NCBI GenBank assembly: GCA_031287285.1
Contig: JAITTC010000202.1
Coordinates: 1-8,348, forward strand
Reading direction: 5' to 3'
Length of the DNA stretch: 8,348 bases
From: Christensenellaceae bacterium
GTDB taxonomy: Bacteria > Bacillota > Clostridia > Christensenellales > UBA1750
Position 1 is the stretch's first letter, and each line of letters begins with the position of its first letter. Below are positions 1 to 6,700 of the stretch, piece after piece. The translations under genes were made by a program, and so were the position numbers. The notes under the pieces are model-generated. The model made no database searches, was not told the DNA's origin, and saw only the letters and a program-made list of their open reading frames with translations.

Positions 1-77
1 GCCGCTTCGCGGCCCGCCGGCGCGCTCGCTCCGCTCGCGCGCCAAGGGGCGGGCGCCGCGCTGCGCGCGGCTGCCCG
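1..77. repeat. Cluster of GC-rich hairpins with short loops
   Basis: Three perfect or near-perfect inverted repeats follow one another. The first is GCCGC-TTC-GCGGC (1-13). The second is GGCGCGC (19-25) with GCGCGCC (37-43). The third is a 12-bp stem at 50-77, with CGGGCGCCGCGC (50-61), loop TGC (62-64), and GCGCGGC plus GCCCG (65-77) with one bulged T at 72. None is followed by a T run on the + strand, so these are not ordinary terminators on their own. They resemble the extragenic palindromic elements of GC-rich bacterial genomes. I infer mRNA 3'-end protection or DNA-level structure as possible roles; nothing here decides between them. Confidence 0.7.
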
Positions 78-130
78 GCAAAAAAGCCCGGACTCAGGCC
101 TTCGGCCTGGCCCGGAGCCCTTTTTTGCCG
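76..130. terminator. Symmetrical, possibly bidirectional intrinsic terminator
   Basis: The outer arms are CGGCAAAAAAG (76-86) and CTTTTTTGCCG (120-130), a perfect 11-bp inverted repeat. Inside sits CAGGCC-TTC-GGCCTG (95-109), with further partial pairing of CCGG at 88-91 with CCGG at 112-115. Each strand therefore shows a GC-rich hairpin followed by six T residues, the layout of a rho-independent terminator usable in both directions. On the + strand it would end transcription coming from a gene left of the window. No - strand gene that would need it is visible inside the window. Confidence 0.6.
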
Positions 131-133
131 ACC

Positions 134-154
134 CCCGGAGGCCTTGCCTCCGGG
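134..154. repeat. Perfect 9-bp hairpin with three-base loop
   Basis: CCCGGAGGC (134-142), loop CTT (143-145) and GCCTCCGGG (146-154) form a perfect stem directly after the A/T-flanked terminator-like hairpin. There is no following T run. It belongs to the same series of short-loop hairpins that fills the first 154 bases. Confidence 0.7.
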
Positions 155-222
155 CCCGCCCCCGAGGCCATCACTCGAGCTCCTGCGGCAAACCCCAGCG
201 TCCCCCTCCCCAGGCCGAGTTC

Positions 223-253
223 TTTGAGAGACCCCGTCGCCCGCACTCTCAAA
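223..253. repeat. 8-bp inverted repeat in the regulator leader
   Basis: TTTGAGAG (223-230) and CTCTCAAA (246-253) are perfectly complementary across a 15-base C-rich loop. The flanking CCG (215-217) and CGG (254-256) could extend the stem past a five-base bulge. It is less GC-rich than the upstream hairpins and has no T run after it. It lies about 65 bases upstream of the candidate -35 element. It could be an operator, an mRNA structure from a promoter further upstream, or chance. Confidence 0.4.
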
Positions 254-316
254 CGGCTGGCCGACGCCCCTGCTTGCCCTAGATCCTGCCCTCGCCCACT
301 TTTTCACCCCCCTGCG

Positions 317-346
317 TTGAAAAGCAACCCCCTTTTGTGTTAACAT
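317..346 (+). promoter_or_regulatory. Candidate sigma-A type promoter for the regulator-rbgA operon
   Basis: TTGAAA (317-322) and TAACAT (341-346) are separated by 18 bases, giving 5/6 and 4/6 agreement with the -35 and -10 consensus. The -10 overlaps an 8-bp palindrome, TGTTAACA (338-345), which could be an operator half or core. Transcription would start around 352, leaving a leader of about 55 bases before the ATG at 409. It is the best-placed AT-richer stretch in an otherwise C-rich leader. No experiment supports it. Confidence 0.35.
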
Positions 347-408
347 GGGCAAATAAGCAGTCCCTCGCCAAGGGAAGAGCCCCAGCGGGACCCAAGGAGC
401 GTGAAGCC

Positions 409-810
409 ATGCCGGCAAAGACCTATAAATCCGCGGAGGACTACCTCGAAACCATCCTGATTCTCGAAAAAAGGCATGGGCAGCTGCGCTCGGTCGATGT
501 GGCAACGGAGATGGGCTTTAGCAAGCCCAGCGTCAGCCACGCCATGAAGCTGCTTCGCGAGAGGGAGCAGATTTCCGTAGACGAAAGCGGCCTAATCCAC
601 CTCAGCGCGCAGGGGCGTGCGATTGCCGAGGGAATCTACGAGCGCCATCAGCTCCTCTCGAATATGCTGATCGCCCTTGGTGTCGACCCGGAAACCGCCT
701 ATGCGGACGCCTGCAAGATCGAACACGACGTGAGCGAAAAGAGCTTTGAGATGATTAAGAAGCACTATCGCCATCACCTCGACGACGACGAGAATGAATC
801 CTCATTTTGA
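409..810 (+). CDS. DtxR/MntR-family metal-dependent transcriptional regulator (133 aa)
   Basis: This is a short two-domain regulator: an N-terminal winged helix (about 6-70, helix-turn-helix around SVDVATEMGFSKPSVSHAMK) and a metal-binding dimerisation domain (about 71-133). There is no C-terminal SH3-like (FeoA) domain, so the length is that of MntR rather than DtxR/IdeR. By my hand alignment to B. subtilis MntR, the ligands D8, E11, H77, E102 and H103 are D11, E14, H80, E105 and H106, while MntR E99 is replaced by C102, the residue DtxR uses. Proteins of this family bind Mn(II) or Fe(II) and repress or adjust metal uptake and efflux genes. The start at 409 is chosen because AAGGAG (394-399) lies nine bases upstream and the family N-terminus (SAEDYLE) begins at once; an in-frame GTG at 337 would add 24 residues of poor composition. 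The tail is acidic (DDDENE). It sits 12 bases upstream of rbgA. Its targets cannot be seen here. Confidence 0.88.
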   Translation: MPAKTYKSAEDYLETILILEKRHGQLRSVDVATEMGFSKPSVSHAMKLLREREQISVDESGLIHLSAQGRAIAEGIYERHQLLSNMLIALGVDPETAYADACKIEHDVSEKSFEMIKKHYRHHLDDDENESSF

Positions 811-825
811 AGGAGGGCTTCCTTG
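811..825 (+). promoter_or_regulatory. rbgA ribosome binding site with TTG start
   Basis: AGGAGGG (811-817) begins right after the regulator's TGA (808-810), with a five-base spacer to TTG at 823. The TTG is preferred because translation from it gives MTIQWYPGHMAK, which matches the conserved RbgA N-terminus. The next in-frame ATG, at codon 10, would remove the conserved QWxPGH segment. Confidence 0.85.
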
Positions 826-1674
826 ACTATACAATGGTACCCGGGCCACATGGCCAAGACCAGACGCATGCTGGCCGAGCAGCTAAAGGCCGTTGACGTC
901 GTCGTGCTCCTGGTCGACGCAAGGGCCCCGCTCGCCAGCTCAAACCCCGATTTCGACGAGCTTTTCGCCCAAAAGCCTCGGGTTTTGGTGCTCAACAAGG
1001 CGGATCTTGCGGATCCGCCAATCACCAGGGCCTGGGTCGATCGCTTTACCGCGCTCGGAATCAACGCTCTCCCCTTTTCGGCCGGGGCGCAAAAGGGCGT
1101 AAAGCCTGCGGTCGACGCGGTGACCGCGGCGGCCGCGCCAGTCGTTGAGCGGGCAAGGGCGCGCGGCATCAAAAAGGTGGTGCGCGCGATGGTCGCGGGC
1201 ATCCCAAACGTGGGGAAGTCCACCTTTATCAACCGCCTAAAGGGCTCCGCCGCCGCAAAGGCGGGCGATACCCCAGGCGTCACGCGCGGCAGGCAGTGGA
1301 TTCGCCTCTCGCCCTACCTCGAGTTTTTAGATACGCCGGGGATGCTCTGGCCCAAGCTCGAAGACCAGGACGCAGCCCGGGTTCTGGCCTTCCTCGGGGC
1401 GATCCGCTCCGAGGTCACCGACGAATACGCGCTGGCCAAGGCCCTGGTGCGCGTCCTGCGGCACGAGCGGCCGCAGGCCCTGCGCGAGCGGCTCAAGCTC
1501 GAAAGGCTCGATGCGGACGACGATATCGTGATGGAAGAGGCCTGCAAGGCCCGCGGCTGGCTGATGCAGGGCGGCGGCATGGACCTGATGCGCGGCGCGC
1601 AGCTGCTGCTCGATGAATTCCGCGCGGGCAAGATGGGGCGCATCAGCCTGGAGGCGCCCCCGCAAGCGCCGTGA
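823..1674 (+). CDS. rbgA: Ribosome biogenesis GTPase RbgA (YlqF), 283 aa
   Basis: RbgA is a circularly permuted GTPase that acts late in 50S ribosomal subunit assembly in Bacillota. The GTPase motifs appear in permuted order: G4 NKAD at 58-61, G1/P-loop GIPNVGKST at 126-134, the G2 threonine region GVTRG at 152-156, and G3 DTPG at 170-173. The N-terminus (QWYPGHM, 4-10) is characteristic of YlqF and includes the conserved His9. The C-terminal part (about 195-283) fits the RNA-binding helical domain and ends with the family-typical GRISLE. The length agrees with the usual 280-290 residues. It follows the regulator by 12 bases and overlaps rnhB by four. The order rbgA-rnhB is widespread in Bacillota, which supports the assignment. 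I see no truncation or lost motif. Confidence 0.97.
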   Translation: MTIQWYPGHMAKTRRMLAEQLKAVDVVVLLVDARAPLASSNPDFDELFAQKPRVLVLNKADLADPPITRAWVDRFTALGINALPFSAGAQKGVKPAVDAVTAAAAPVVERARARGIKKVVRAMVAGIPNVGKSTFINRLKGSAAAKAGDTPGVTRGRQWIRLSPYLEFLDTPGMLWPKLEDQDAARVLAFLGAIRSEVTDEYALAKALVRVLRHERPQALRERLKLERLDADDDIVMEEACKARGWLMQGGGMDLMRGAQLLLDEFRAGKMGRISLEAPPQAP

Positions 1675-2300
1675 GCGCGCGGGAGGGCGCGAAGGAGCGC
1701 CTCGCGCGCCTTCTGGAACACGACGCAAACTACCTGGCGCCAGGCCTTATCATGGGCGGCATGGACGAGGCTGGCCGCGGCCCCTTGGCGGGGCCCGTGG
1801 TGGCTGCCTGCGCCGTCATGCCCGCCGGCGAGCCGATTTTAGGCGTGAACGATTCAAAGAAGCTCAGTGCGGCCGCGCGGGAGCGCCTTTTTGCCCAAAT
1901 CCAAGCGCAGGCGTTGTTTTTAGGGATCGGCATGGCCAGCGTCGATGAAATCGAGGCGCTGAATATCCGCGCGGCATCGCGCCTGGCGATGGAGCGCGCG
2001 GCGGATGGAGCAAAGGCCGATTTCTTGCTCGTCGATTACGAAGAGGGCCTCTCGCTCCAGCTTCCCCATATCGGCATCGCGCATGGCGACGCGCTCTCAT
2101 ACCAAATCGCGTGCGCCTCCATCGCGGCGAAGGTCACGCGGGACCTGCTGATGATCAAGCTCGACGAAAAGCACCCGGGTTACGGCCTTGCGGCGCACAA
2201 GGGCTACGGCACGGCGGCACACTGCGAGGCGATCCTGCGCCTGGGGCCAAGCCCCGCGCACCGGGCCTCGTTTCTGCGCAAGCTTCCGGGAGGCAAATAG
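1671..2300 (+). CDS. rnhB: Ribonuclease HII
   Basis: RNase HII cuts the RNA strand of RNA-DNA hybrids and incises at single ribonucleotides left in DNA, acting in the cytoplasm with Mg2+ or Mn2+. The motif GxDEAGRGPLAGPV is at 30-43, with catalytic D32 and E33. D122 (LLVDY) and D158 (KVTRD) supply the other two acidic ligands. NDSKKLS (60-66) and HPGYGLAAHKGYGTAAH are also family signatures. At 209 residues it is one of the shorter forms, lacking the N-terminal extension seen in many Bacillota RNases HII. GTG 1671 overlaps the rbgA stop as GTGA (1671-1674). The nearest GGAGG (1650-1654) is 16 bases away, further than ideal, so translational coupling to rbgA is likely. The first in-frame ATG (1752, codon 28) is only four codons before the DEAGRG motif and would leave almost no N-terminal strand, so I prefer GTG. 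Confidence 0.95.
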   Translation: MSAREGAKERLARLLEHDANYLAPGLIMGGMDEAGRGPLAGPVVAACAVMPAGEPILGVNDSKKLSAAARERLFAQIQAQALFLGIGMASVDEIEALNIRAASRLAMERAADGAKADFLLVDYEEGLSLQLPHIGIAHGDALSYQIACASIAAKVTRDLLMIKLDEKHPGYGLAAHKGYGTAAHCEAILRLGPSPAHRASFLRKLPGGK

Positions 2301-2681
2301 ATGGAAAACAAGGCGCACGGCAAGGGGCGCGCCGGGGAGGACGCGGCACTGCTCCTGCTCAGGCGCAAGGGGCTTCGCTTGCTGGCCCGGAATTTAAAGC
2401 GCGCGGGCGGCGAGATCGACCTTCTCCTTGAGGATGGCCAGACCCTCGTCTTCGTGGAGGTAAAGCTCCGCACCCGCGACGAAAACCCCGCCTTGGCGGT
2501 GAATGCCGCCAAGCAGCGGCGCGTCAGCCGGGCGGCGCTCGCCTACATGGCCGAGAACGGCTGGCTAGAGCGCCCCGCGCGCTTTGACGTGGTGGAAGTC
2601 TTCTTCCCGGGCGGCGAAATGCGGCTCAACCACATCGAAAGGGCCTTCGTCTTCACGGGCGGGAACCATTACTTCTTTTAA
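2301..2681 (+). CDS. yraN: UPF0102 family protein YraN, predicted restriction-endonuclease-like fold
   Basis: This 126-residue protein matches the YraN/UPF0102 family, whose predicted fold is that of restriction and Holliday-junction nucleases. The expected pattern is complete: GxxGE (E13) at the N-terminus, GGEIDLL with E38 and D40, and FVEVKxR with E53 and K55, which together would form a metal-dependent nuclease site. A later conserved segment, RFDVVEV, also fits. The biochemical role is not established for the family; neighbourhood with rnhB and DNA-processing genes is commonly seen. Its ATG directly abuts the rnhB stop, with GGGAGG (2288-2293) seven bases upstream inside rnhB, so it is in the same operon. 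Nothing appears truncated. Confidence 0.92.
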   Translation: MENKAHGKGRAGEDAALLLLRRKGLRLLARNLKRAGGEIDLLLEDGQTLVFVEVKLRTRDENPALAVNAAKQRRVSRAALAYMAENGWLERPARFDVVEVFFPGGEMRLNHIERAFVFTGGNHYFF

Positions 2682-2733
2682 AGGCCTTTGGCCCCGGCTT
2701 AAAAAGCGGCCCCCTTGCAGGAGGATTTCACGG

Positions 2734-3675
2734 ATGAAAATCGTGGATTTTACCCCCGGCCAACTAGAGCAAGCGGCTTTGCTCGCGCGGTTGAATTACG
2801 ACGAAGAGCGTTTTTTCGTCCCCGCGCTGCCCGAGCTTGCGCGGCTTCCGGCGCTGGATGGCTACGCCGGCGAAAAGCGCGGCGTAGCGGCGCTGGGCGG
2901 CGGCGAGCTTTTGGGGTTTTTCTGCTGGAATGAGCCCCAAGAGGGGCTTTTTGGCCCTTGCAAGGGCGCCTGGTCGCCCGTGCACGCGCATGGCGCGGTT
3001 TCGCGAAATCGCGCGGAAATTTACGAGAGGCTCTACCAGGCAGCGGCCGAAAGGCTGGTTTCGGGCCGGGTTTTCAGCCATGCGGTCACGCTCTACGCGC
3101 ACGATGAAGCCGCGCTGAAGGGCTTCTTCCAGGGCGGTTTTGGCGGGCGCTGCGTCGATGCTGTTCGCGAAACGCTGCCCCTCGCGGCCCCGCCCTGCCA
3201 GGGCATCCGCTTTAGGCGGGCTGAGTCGGGCGATGCCGAAGCCCTCGCGCGGATGCGCAACCGCGTAAGCGCCCATCTGAGCGCCTCGCCGATCTTCCTG
3301 CCGTTTTCAAGCCCCGCGGCCGTTGCCGGCACGGCCGATGAAATACAGGGCGGCCAGCATCCATATTTTATTGCGCTTGACGGCAGCCGCCCCGTGGCCT
3401 TCCTTCGCCTGCAGGCGGATGGCGAGAACTTCGCGGCAAACGACCCTTCCATGATGAACATCTCAGGCGCCTACACCGAGCCGGAGCTTCGCGGCAAGGG
3501 CATCGCCACGGGGCTTCTGGCCTTCATGATGGACGAGCTTCGCGGGCATGGAATTCCCCGCTGCGGCGTCGATTTCGAAAGCTTCAACCCGGAAGGGCGC
3601 AGGTTTTGGCTCAAGCACTTCACGGCGTATACGACCAGCGTCGCCCGCCGCGTAGACGAGCGGATTTTAAATTAA
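2734..3675 (+). CDS. Tandem GNAT-family N-acetyltransferase (313 aa)
   Basis: The protein appears to be two GNAT-like halves in series. The C-terminal half (about 157-313) is recognisable: it opens with IRFRRAESGDAEALARM, and has the acetyl-CoA pyrophosphate-binding motif ELRGKGIATGLL at 251-262 (R253, G254, G256) and the following NPEGRRFWLKHF segment of motif B. The N-terminal half (about 1-150) keeps the general shape, including an FFQGGFGGR segment, but lacks a clear R/QxxGxG/A loop, so it is probably non-catalytic and structural. The substrate cannot be deduced. The start is fixed by AGGAGG (2719-2724), nine bases before ATG 2734. The gene is 52 bases after yraN and 69 before the glycosyltransferase gene, so it may be read from the upstream operon or from its own promoter. 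Confidence 0.85.
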   Translation: MKIVDFTPGQLEQAALLARLNYDEERFFVPALPELARLPALDGYAGEKRGVAALGGGELLGFFCWNEPQEGLFGPCKGAWSPVHAHGAVSRNRAEIYERLYQAAAERLVSGRVFSHAVTLYAHDEAALKGFFQGGFGGRCVDAVRETLPLAAPPCQGIRFRRAESGDAEALARMRNRVSAHLSASPIFLPFSSPAAVAGTADEIQGGQHPYFIALDGSRPVAFLRLQADGENFAANDPSMMNISGAYTEPELRGKGIATGLLAFMMDELRGHGIPRCGVDFESFNPEGRRFWLKHFTAYTTSVARRVDERILN

Positions 3676-3689
3676 AACAGGCCAAAAAT

Positions 3690-3709
3690 AAAGGGATTTA
3701 AGCCCTTTT
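3690..3709 (+). terminator. Weak candidate terminator or attenuator hairpin
   Basis: AAAGGG (3690-3695), a seven-base loop and CCCTTT (3703-3708) form a short stem whose 3' arm runs into TTTT, immediately after the acetyltransferase gene. The stem has only three GC pairs, so termination would be partial at best. It marks a possible boundary between the housekeeping/acetyltransferase unit and the glycosyltransferase gene. Confidence 0.3.
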
Positions 3710-3718
3710 GCGCAATAT

Positions 3719-3744
3719 CAAACATCGTTTGGGGGAAATGCGGC
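3719..3744 (+). promoter_or_regulatory. Ribosome binding site of the glycosyltransferase gene, beside a small hairpin
   Basis: GGGGGA (3731-3736) lies eight bases before ATG 3745. CAAAC-ATC-GTTTG (3719-3731) is a perfect five-bp stem with a three-base loop whose last G is also the first G of the Shine-Dalgarno run. The hairpin could modestly affect ribosome access, though a stem this short may be chance. Confidence 0.4.
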
Positions 3745-6700
3745 ATGAAAAGGCGACTTGCCCTGCTGACGGCTCTGATCCTGGCCCTTTTGGCCCTGCC
3801 CGTTTGGGCCTTGGCCGCGGAGGGCGAAAACCTGCTCAAAAACCCGGGCTTTCAGATGGAAGAGGGCCGGGTTTTGGATTGGTACTATGGCGGATGGGCG
3901 AGCGAAACCGGCAACTTCGCCTTTGAGCTGCAGCAAGAGGGCGGCGAGCCGGTTCTCTTCCTCGAGAATCTGGTTCCAAACGATGCGAGGCTCGAGCAGG
4001 AAGTGGCCCTCAGCGGGGGCAGCAACTACCGCTTCAGCGCCTTCATCAAGGCGGAGGGTTTTTCTGAAGACGACGTGGGCGCGAACCTCTCCTTCCTCAA
4101 CACCTTCGTGGCCACCGAGGGCCTGCGCGACACGGGCGGCGAGTGGGTCTATGTCGAGGTCTACGGAAAGACCGGCTTCTTCCAGCGCGGCAGCCTGGTC
4201 TTGGCGCTGCGCCTTGGCTTTTATGGCAACGAAGGGCAGGGCCGCGCCTGGTTCAAAGACGTTCGCTTCGAAAAGCTGAGCGCCCTGCCGGCAGGCGTTG
4301 TGCCAAGCTCCCTGCAAACCCTGGAGCCCCAGGCCCCGGCTGCCAAGGAAGGGGAAAGCGGCGCGAACTGGGTTCCCCTCTTCGCCTTCCTCTCGGTGCT
4401 CGGCGCCGCGCTGCTCTTCTTTGGGCTGCCAAAGGCCCACCATTTGAAGCTCTCGGGCGACGCCCTCCGGCTGACCCTTCGCATCGGGCTCATCCTGGCG
4501 CTGATGCTGCGCCTTCTGCTCTCGGTCAAGATCGAAGGCTACGGTGTGGACTATGGCTGCTTCACCGCCTGGGCGGCCCGCATGGCGGATGTGGGACCGC
4601 TTGGCTTCTATGCCGAGGACTATTTCGCCGACTATCCCCCCGGCTACTTCTACATTCTTTGGCCCATCGGGCTTCTTCGCGACTTCTTCGCCCTTTCGCA
4701 AGAAAGCCTTGCGCTGAAGCTCCTCATCAAGCTCCCCGCCGTGCTGGCGGATCTCTGCGCCGCCTATTTAATCTATGCCATGCTGCGTAAGCGGGCAGGC
4801 GAAGGCGCCGCTGCCTTTGCCGCGCTTGGCTATGCCTTCCTCCCCGCGATTTGGCTCGACAGCGCCATGTGGGGCCAGATCGACGGCATCCTTTCGCTGC
4901 TCCTGCTGCTCAGCCTTTATTTTTACGATCGCGAAAAGCCCCTGCCGGGCAGCCTCCTCTACGGCCTTGCGGTGCTGTTCAAGCCCCAAGCGCTGATGTT
5001 CGGCGTGATTCCGCTCTTCGTGTTCGCCCTGCGCATCATGAACGATAAAAAGCAGGGCTTTAAGGAGCTCGGCGCCTGCGCTTTAAGCGCCTTGGCCCTG
5101 ATTTTGGCGCTTTCCTTCCCCTTCGTGCTGCGCGTGGGCGGCTACCAGTACCTGCTCCAACTCTACCTCAACACCTTGGGCAGCTATGCCTATGCAACCG
5201 TCAACGCCATGAATCTCTTTGGGCTGCTCGGCGGCAACTGGATCGATCAAGCGCTGGCAAGCCCTCTGGGCCTGAGCTGGCAAGCTTTGGGCCTCCTTAG
5301 CATGGGGCTGAGCGTGGCCTTTTCGCTCTTCCTCTTCTTCAAGGGCCGCGAAAAGCGCGCCATCCCCCTGGCCGCCGCCTGCCTGCTGCTTGGCGTGTTC
5401 GTGCTGGGCGTGCGCATGCACGAACGCTACATGCTCCCGATTCTGGCCCTGTTGTTCCTGGCTGCGCTCGAATACGACGATCGCCGCCTGCTGCTCTGCC
5501 TTGCCGGCCTTTCGGTCACGAACGCGCTCAACATCTTCATCGTGCTGCGCCACGAGCACGTCACCGCGGGGGATCGGGTTACGCAGCTCCTCATGGGCGC
5601 GCTGAACCTCTTCCTGCTGGCCCTTCTTTGGTACACGGCCATCCGGCTCTGCGTTCATAAAAAGAACCTCCCCTTAAGCGATGCCGGCCGCTCGGCCGCG
5701 CTCGGCGCGCAGGTTTTGGGCCCAAAACTCCCAAGCGGAAGCGAACCCGGCGAAAAGAATCGCTTCACCCGCTGGGATTTCATCCTCATCGCCTCCATGA
5801 TGCTCCTCTACGCCCCCCTGGCCTTCTTCCAGCTGGGCAATTCCTACGCGCCGCAATCGGTTTGGAAGGGCGCCTTAGGCCAGGAGGCTGTGCTCGACCT
5901 CGGCCGGGAAGAGAGCATCGGCCGCTTCTATTACTATGGCGGCATCAACCACGGCAAGCTCGAAATCAGCTTCTCGGGCGACGGGCAGAACTTCGGCAGC
6001 GCCATGGAGCTCGAGGCAGACACCTACTCGATGTTCAAGTGGGAAAGTTTAAAGCCCGAAACCACGGCGCGCTACGCAAAGATCCGCGTGCTCGAGGTCA
6101 AGGAGCCTGCCCTGCAGATCTTTGAACTCGCGCTGACCGACGGCGAGGGCAGACCCTACCCCCTGCAGGCCTTGCCCGGCGGCGAAGCCCTCGCTGACGA
6201 GCAGTGGATGGTGCCCGAGCACCCGGGCTACATGGACTCGATGTATTTTGACGAGGTCTACCACGGCCGCACCGCCTACGAGCAGCTCCACGGTATGGAA
6301 TGGTATGAAAATACCCACCCGCCGCTTGGCAAGGTCTTCATGAGCTGGTCGATCGCCCTCCTTGGCATGACGCCCTTTGGCTGGCGCTTCGCGGGCACCC
6401 TGGCCGGGCTGCTGATGATCCCCGCGATGTATTATCTGGCCAAGCAGCTCTTCAGGGGCACGGCTTTCGCGGCCATCGCCACCGCGCTTTTGACCTTTGA
6501 CTTCATGCATCTGGCGCAGACGCGCCTGGCCACCATCGATTCCTACCCGGTGCTCTTCATCATCCTTGGCTTCGCCTTCATGCTACGCTACGCATCCATG
6601 AGCTTTTACCACCAGCCCCTCTGGAAGACCCTGGTGCCGCTCTTCTTTTCAGGGCTCTTCATGGGGCTTGGCATCGCCTCGAAGTGGATCGGCCTTTACG

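Larger units (their letters stand above)
1..408. other. Non-coding leader region: hairpin cluster followed by a C-rich stretch
   Basis: No convincing gene lies here. The first 154 bases are almost entirely self-complementary GC-rich hairpins, itemised separately. From about 155 to 335 the + strand is rich in C runs and poor in coding signal; a 72-codon open frame (125-343) has no ribosome binding site and a low-complexity Pro/Ala/Arg composition, so I do not call it. An 8-bp inverted repeat lies at 223-253, and a possible promoter at 317-346 precedes the regulator gene. The region probably holds the end of an upstream transcription unit, which lies outside the window, and the start of the regulator-rbgA unit. 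Confidence 0.7.

Noticed and set aside
159..235. Possible G-quadruplex on the - strand from C runs at 159-163, 193-196, 202-206, 208-211 and 232-235
   Set aside because: No four runs lie close enough together: the flanking gaps are about 20 and 29 bases, too long for a convincing quadruplex.
125..343. A + strand frame of 72 codons in the leader
   Set aside because: It has no ribosome binding site, a Pro/Ala/Arg composition dictated by C runs, and it starts within the terminator-like hairpin.
333..353. An MntR/DtxR-type operator around the TTAA core at 340-343
   Set aside because: Only the inner eight bases are symmetric; the outer TTTTG and CAAA arms are centred two bases away. It does not match a known box well enough to call as an operator.
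774..1283. A - strand frame of 169 codons opposite rbgA
   Set aside because: It is antisense to conserved GTPase motifs and shows no recognisable domain.
2584..2733. N-terminal extension of the acetyltransferase frame overlapping yraN
   Set aside because: The extension reads yraN codons in another frame, and the strong AGGAGG at 2719-2724 fixes the start at 2734.
3718..4701. A long - strand frame of 327 codons
   Set aside because: It is fully antisense to the signal peptide, CBM-like domain and first GT-C region of a well-supported gene, with low-complexity Gln/Glu/Ala composition. GC-rich DNA readily gives such frames.
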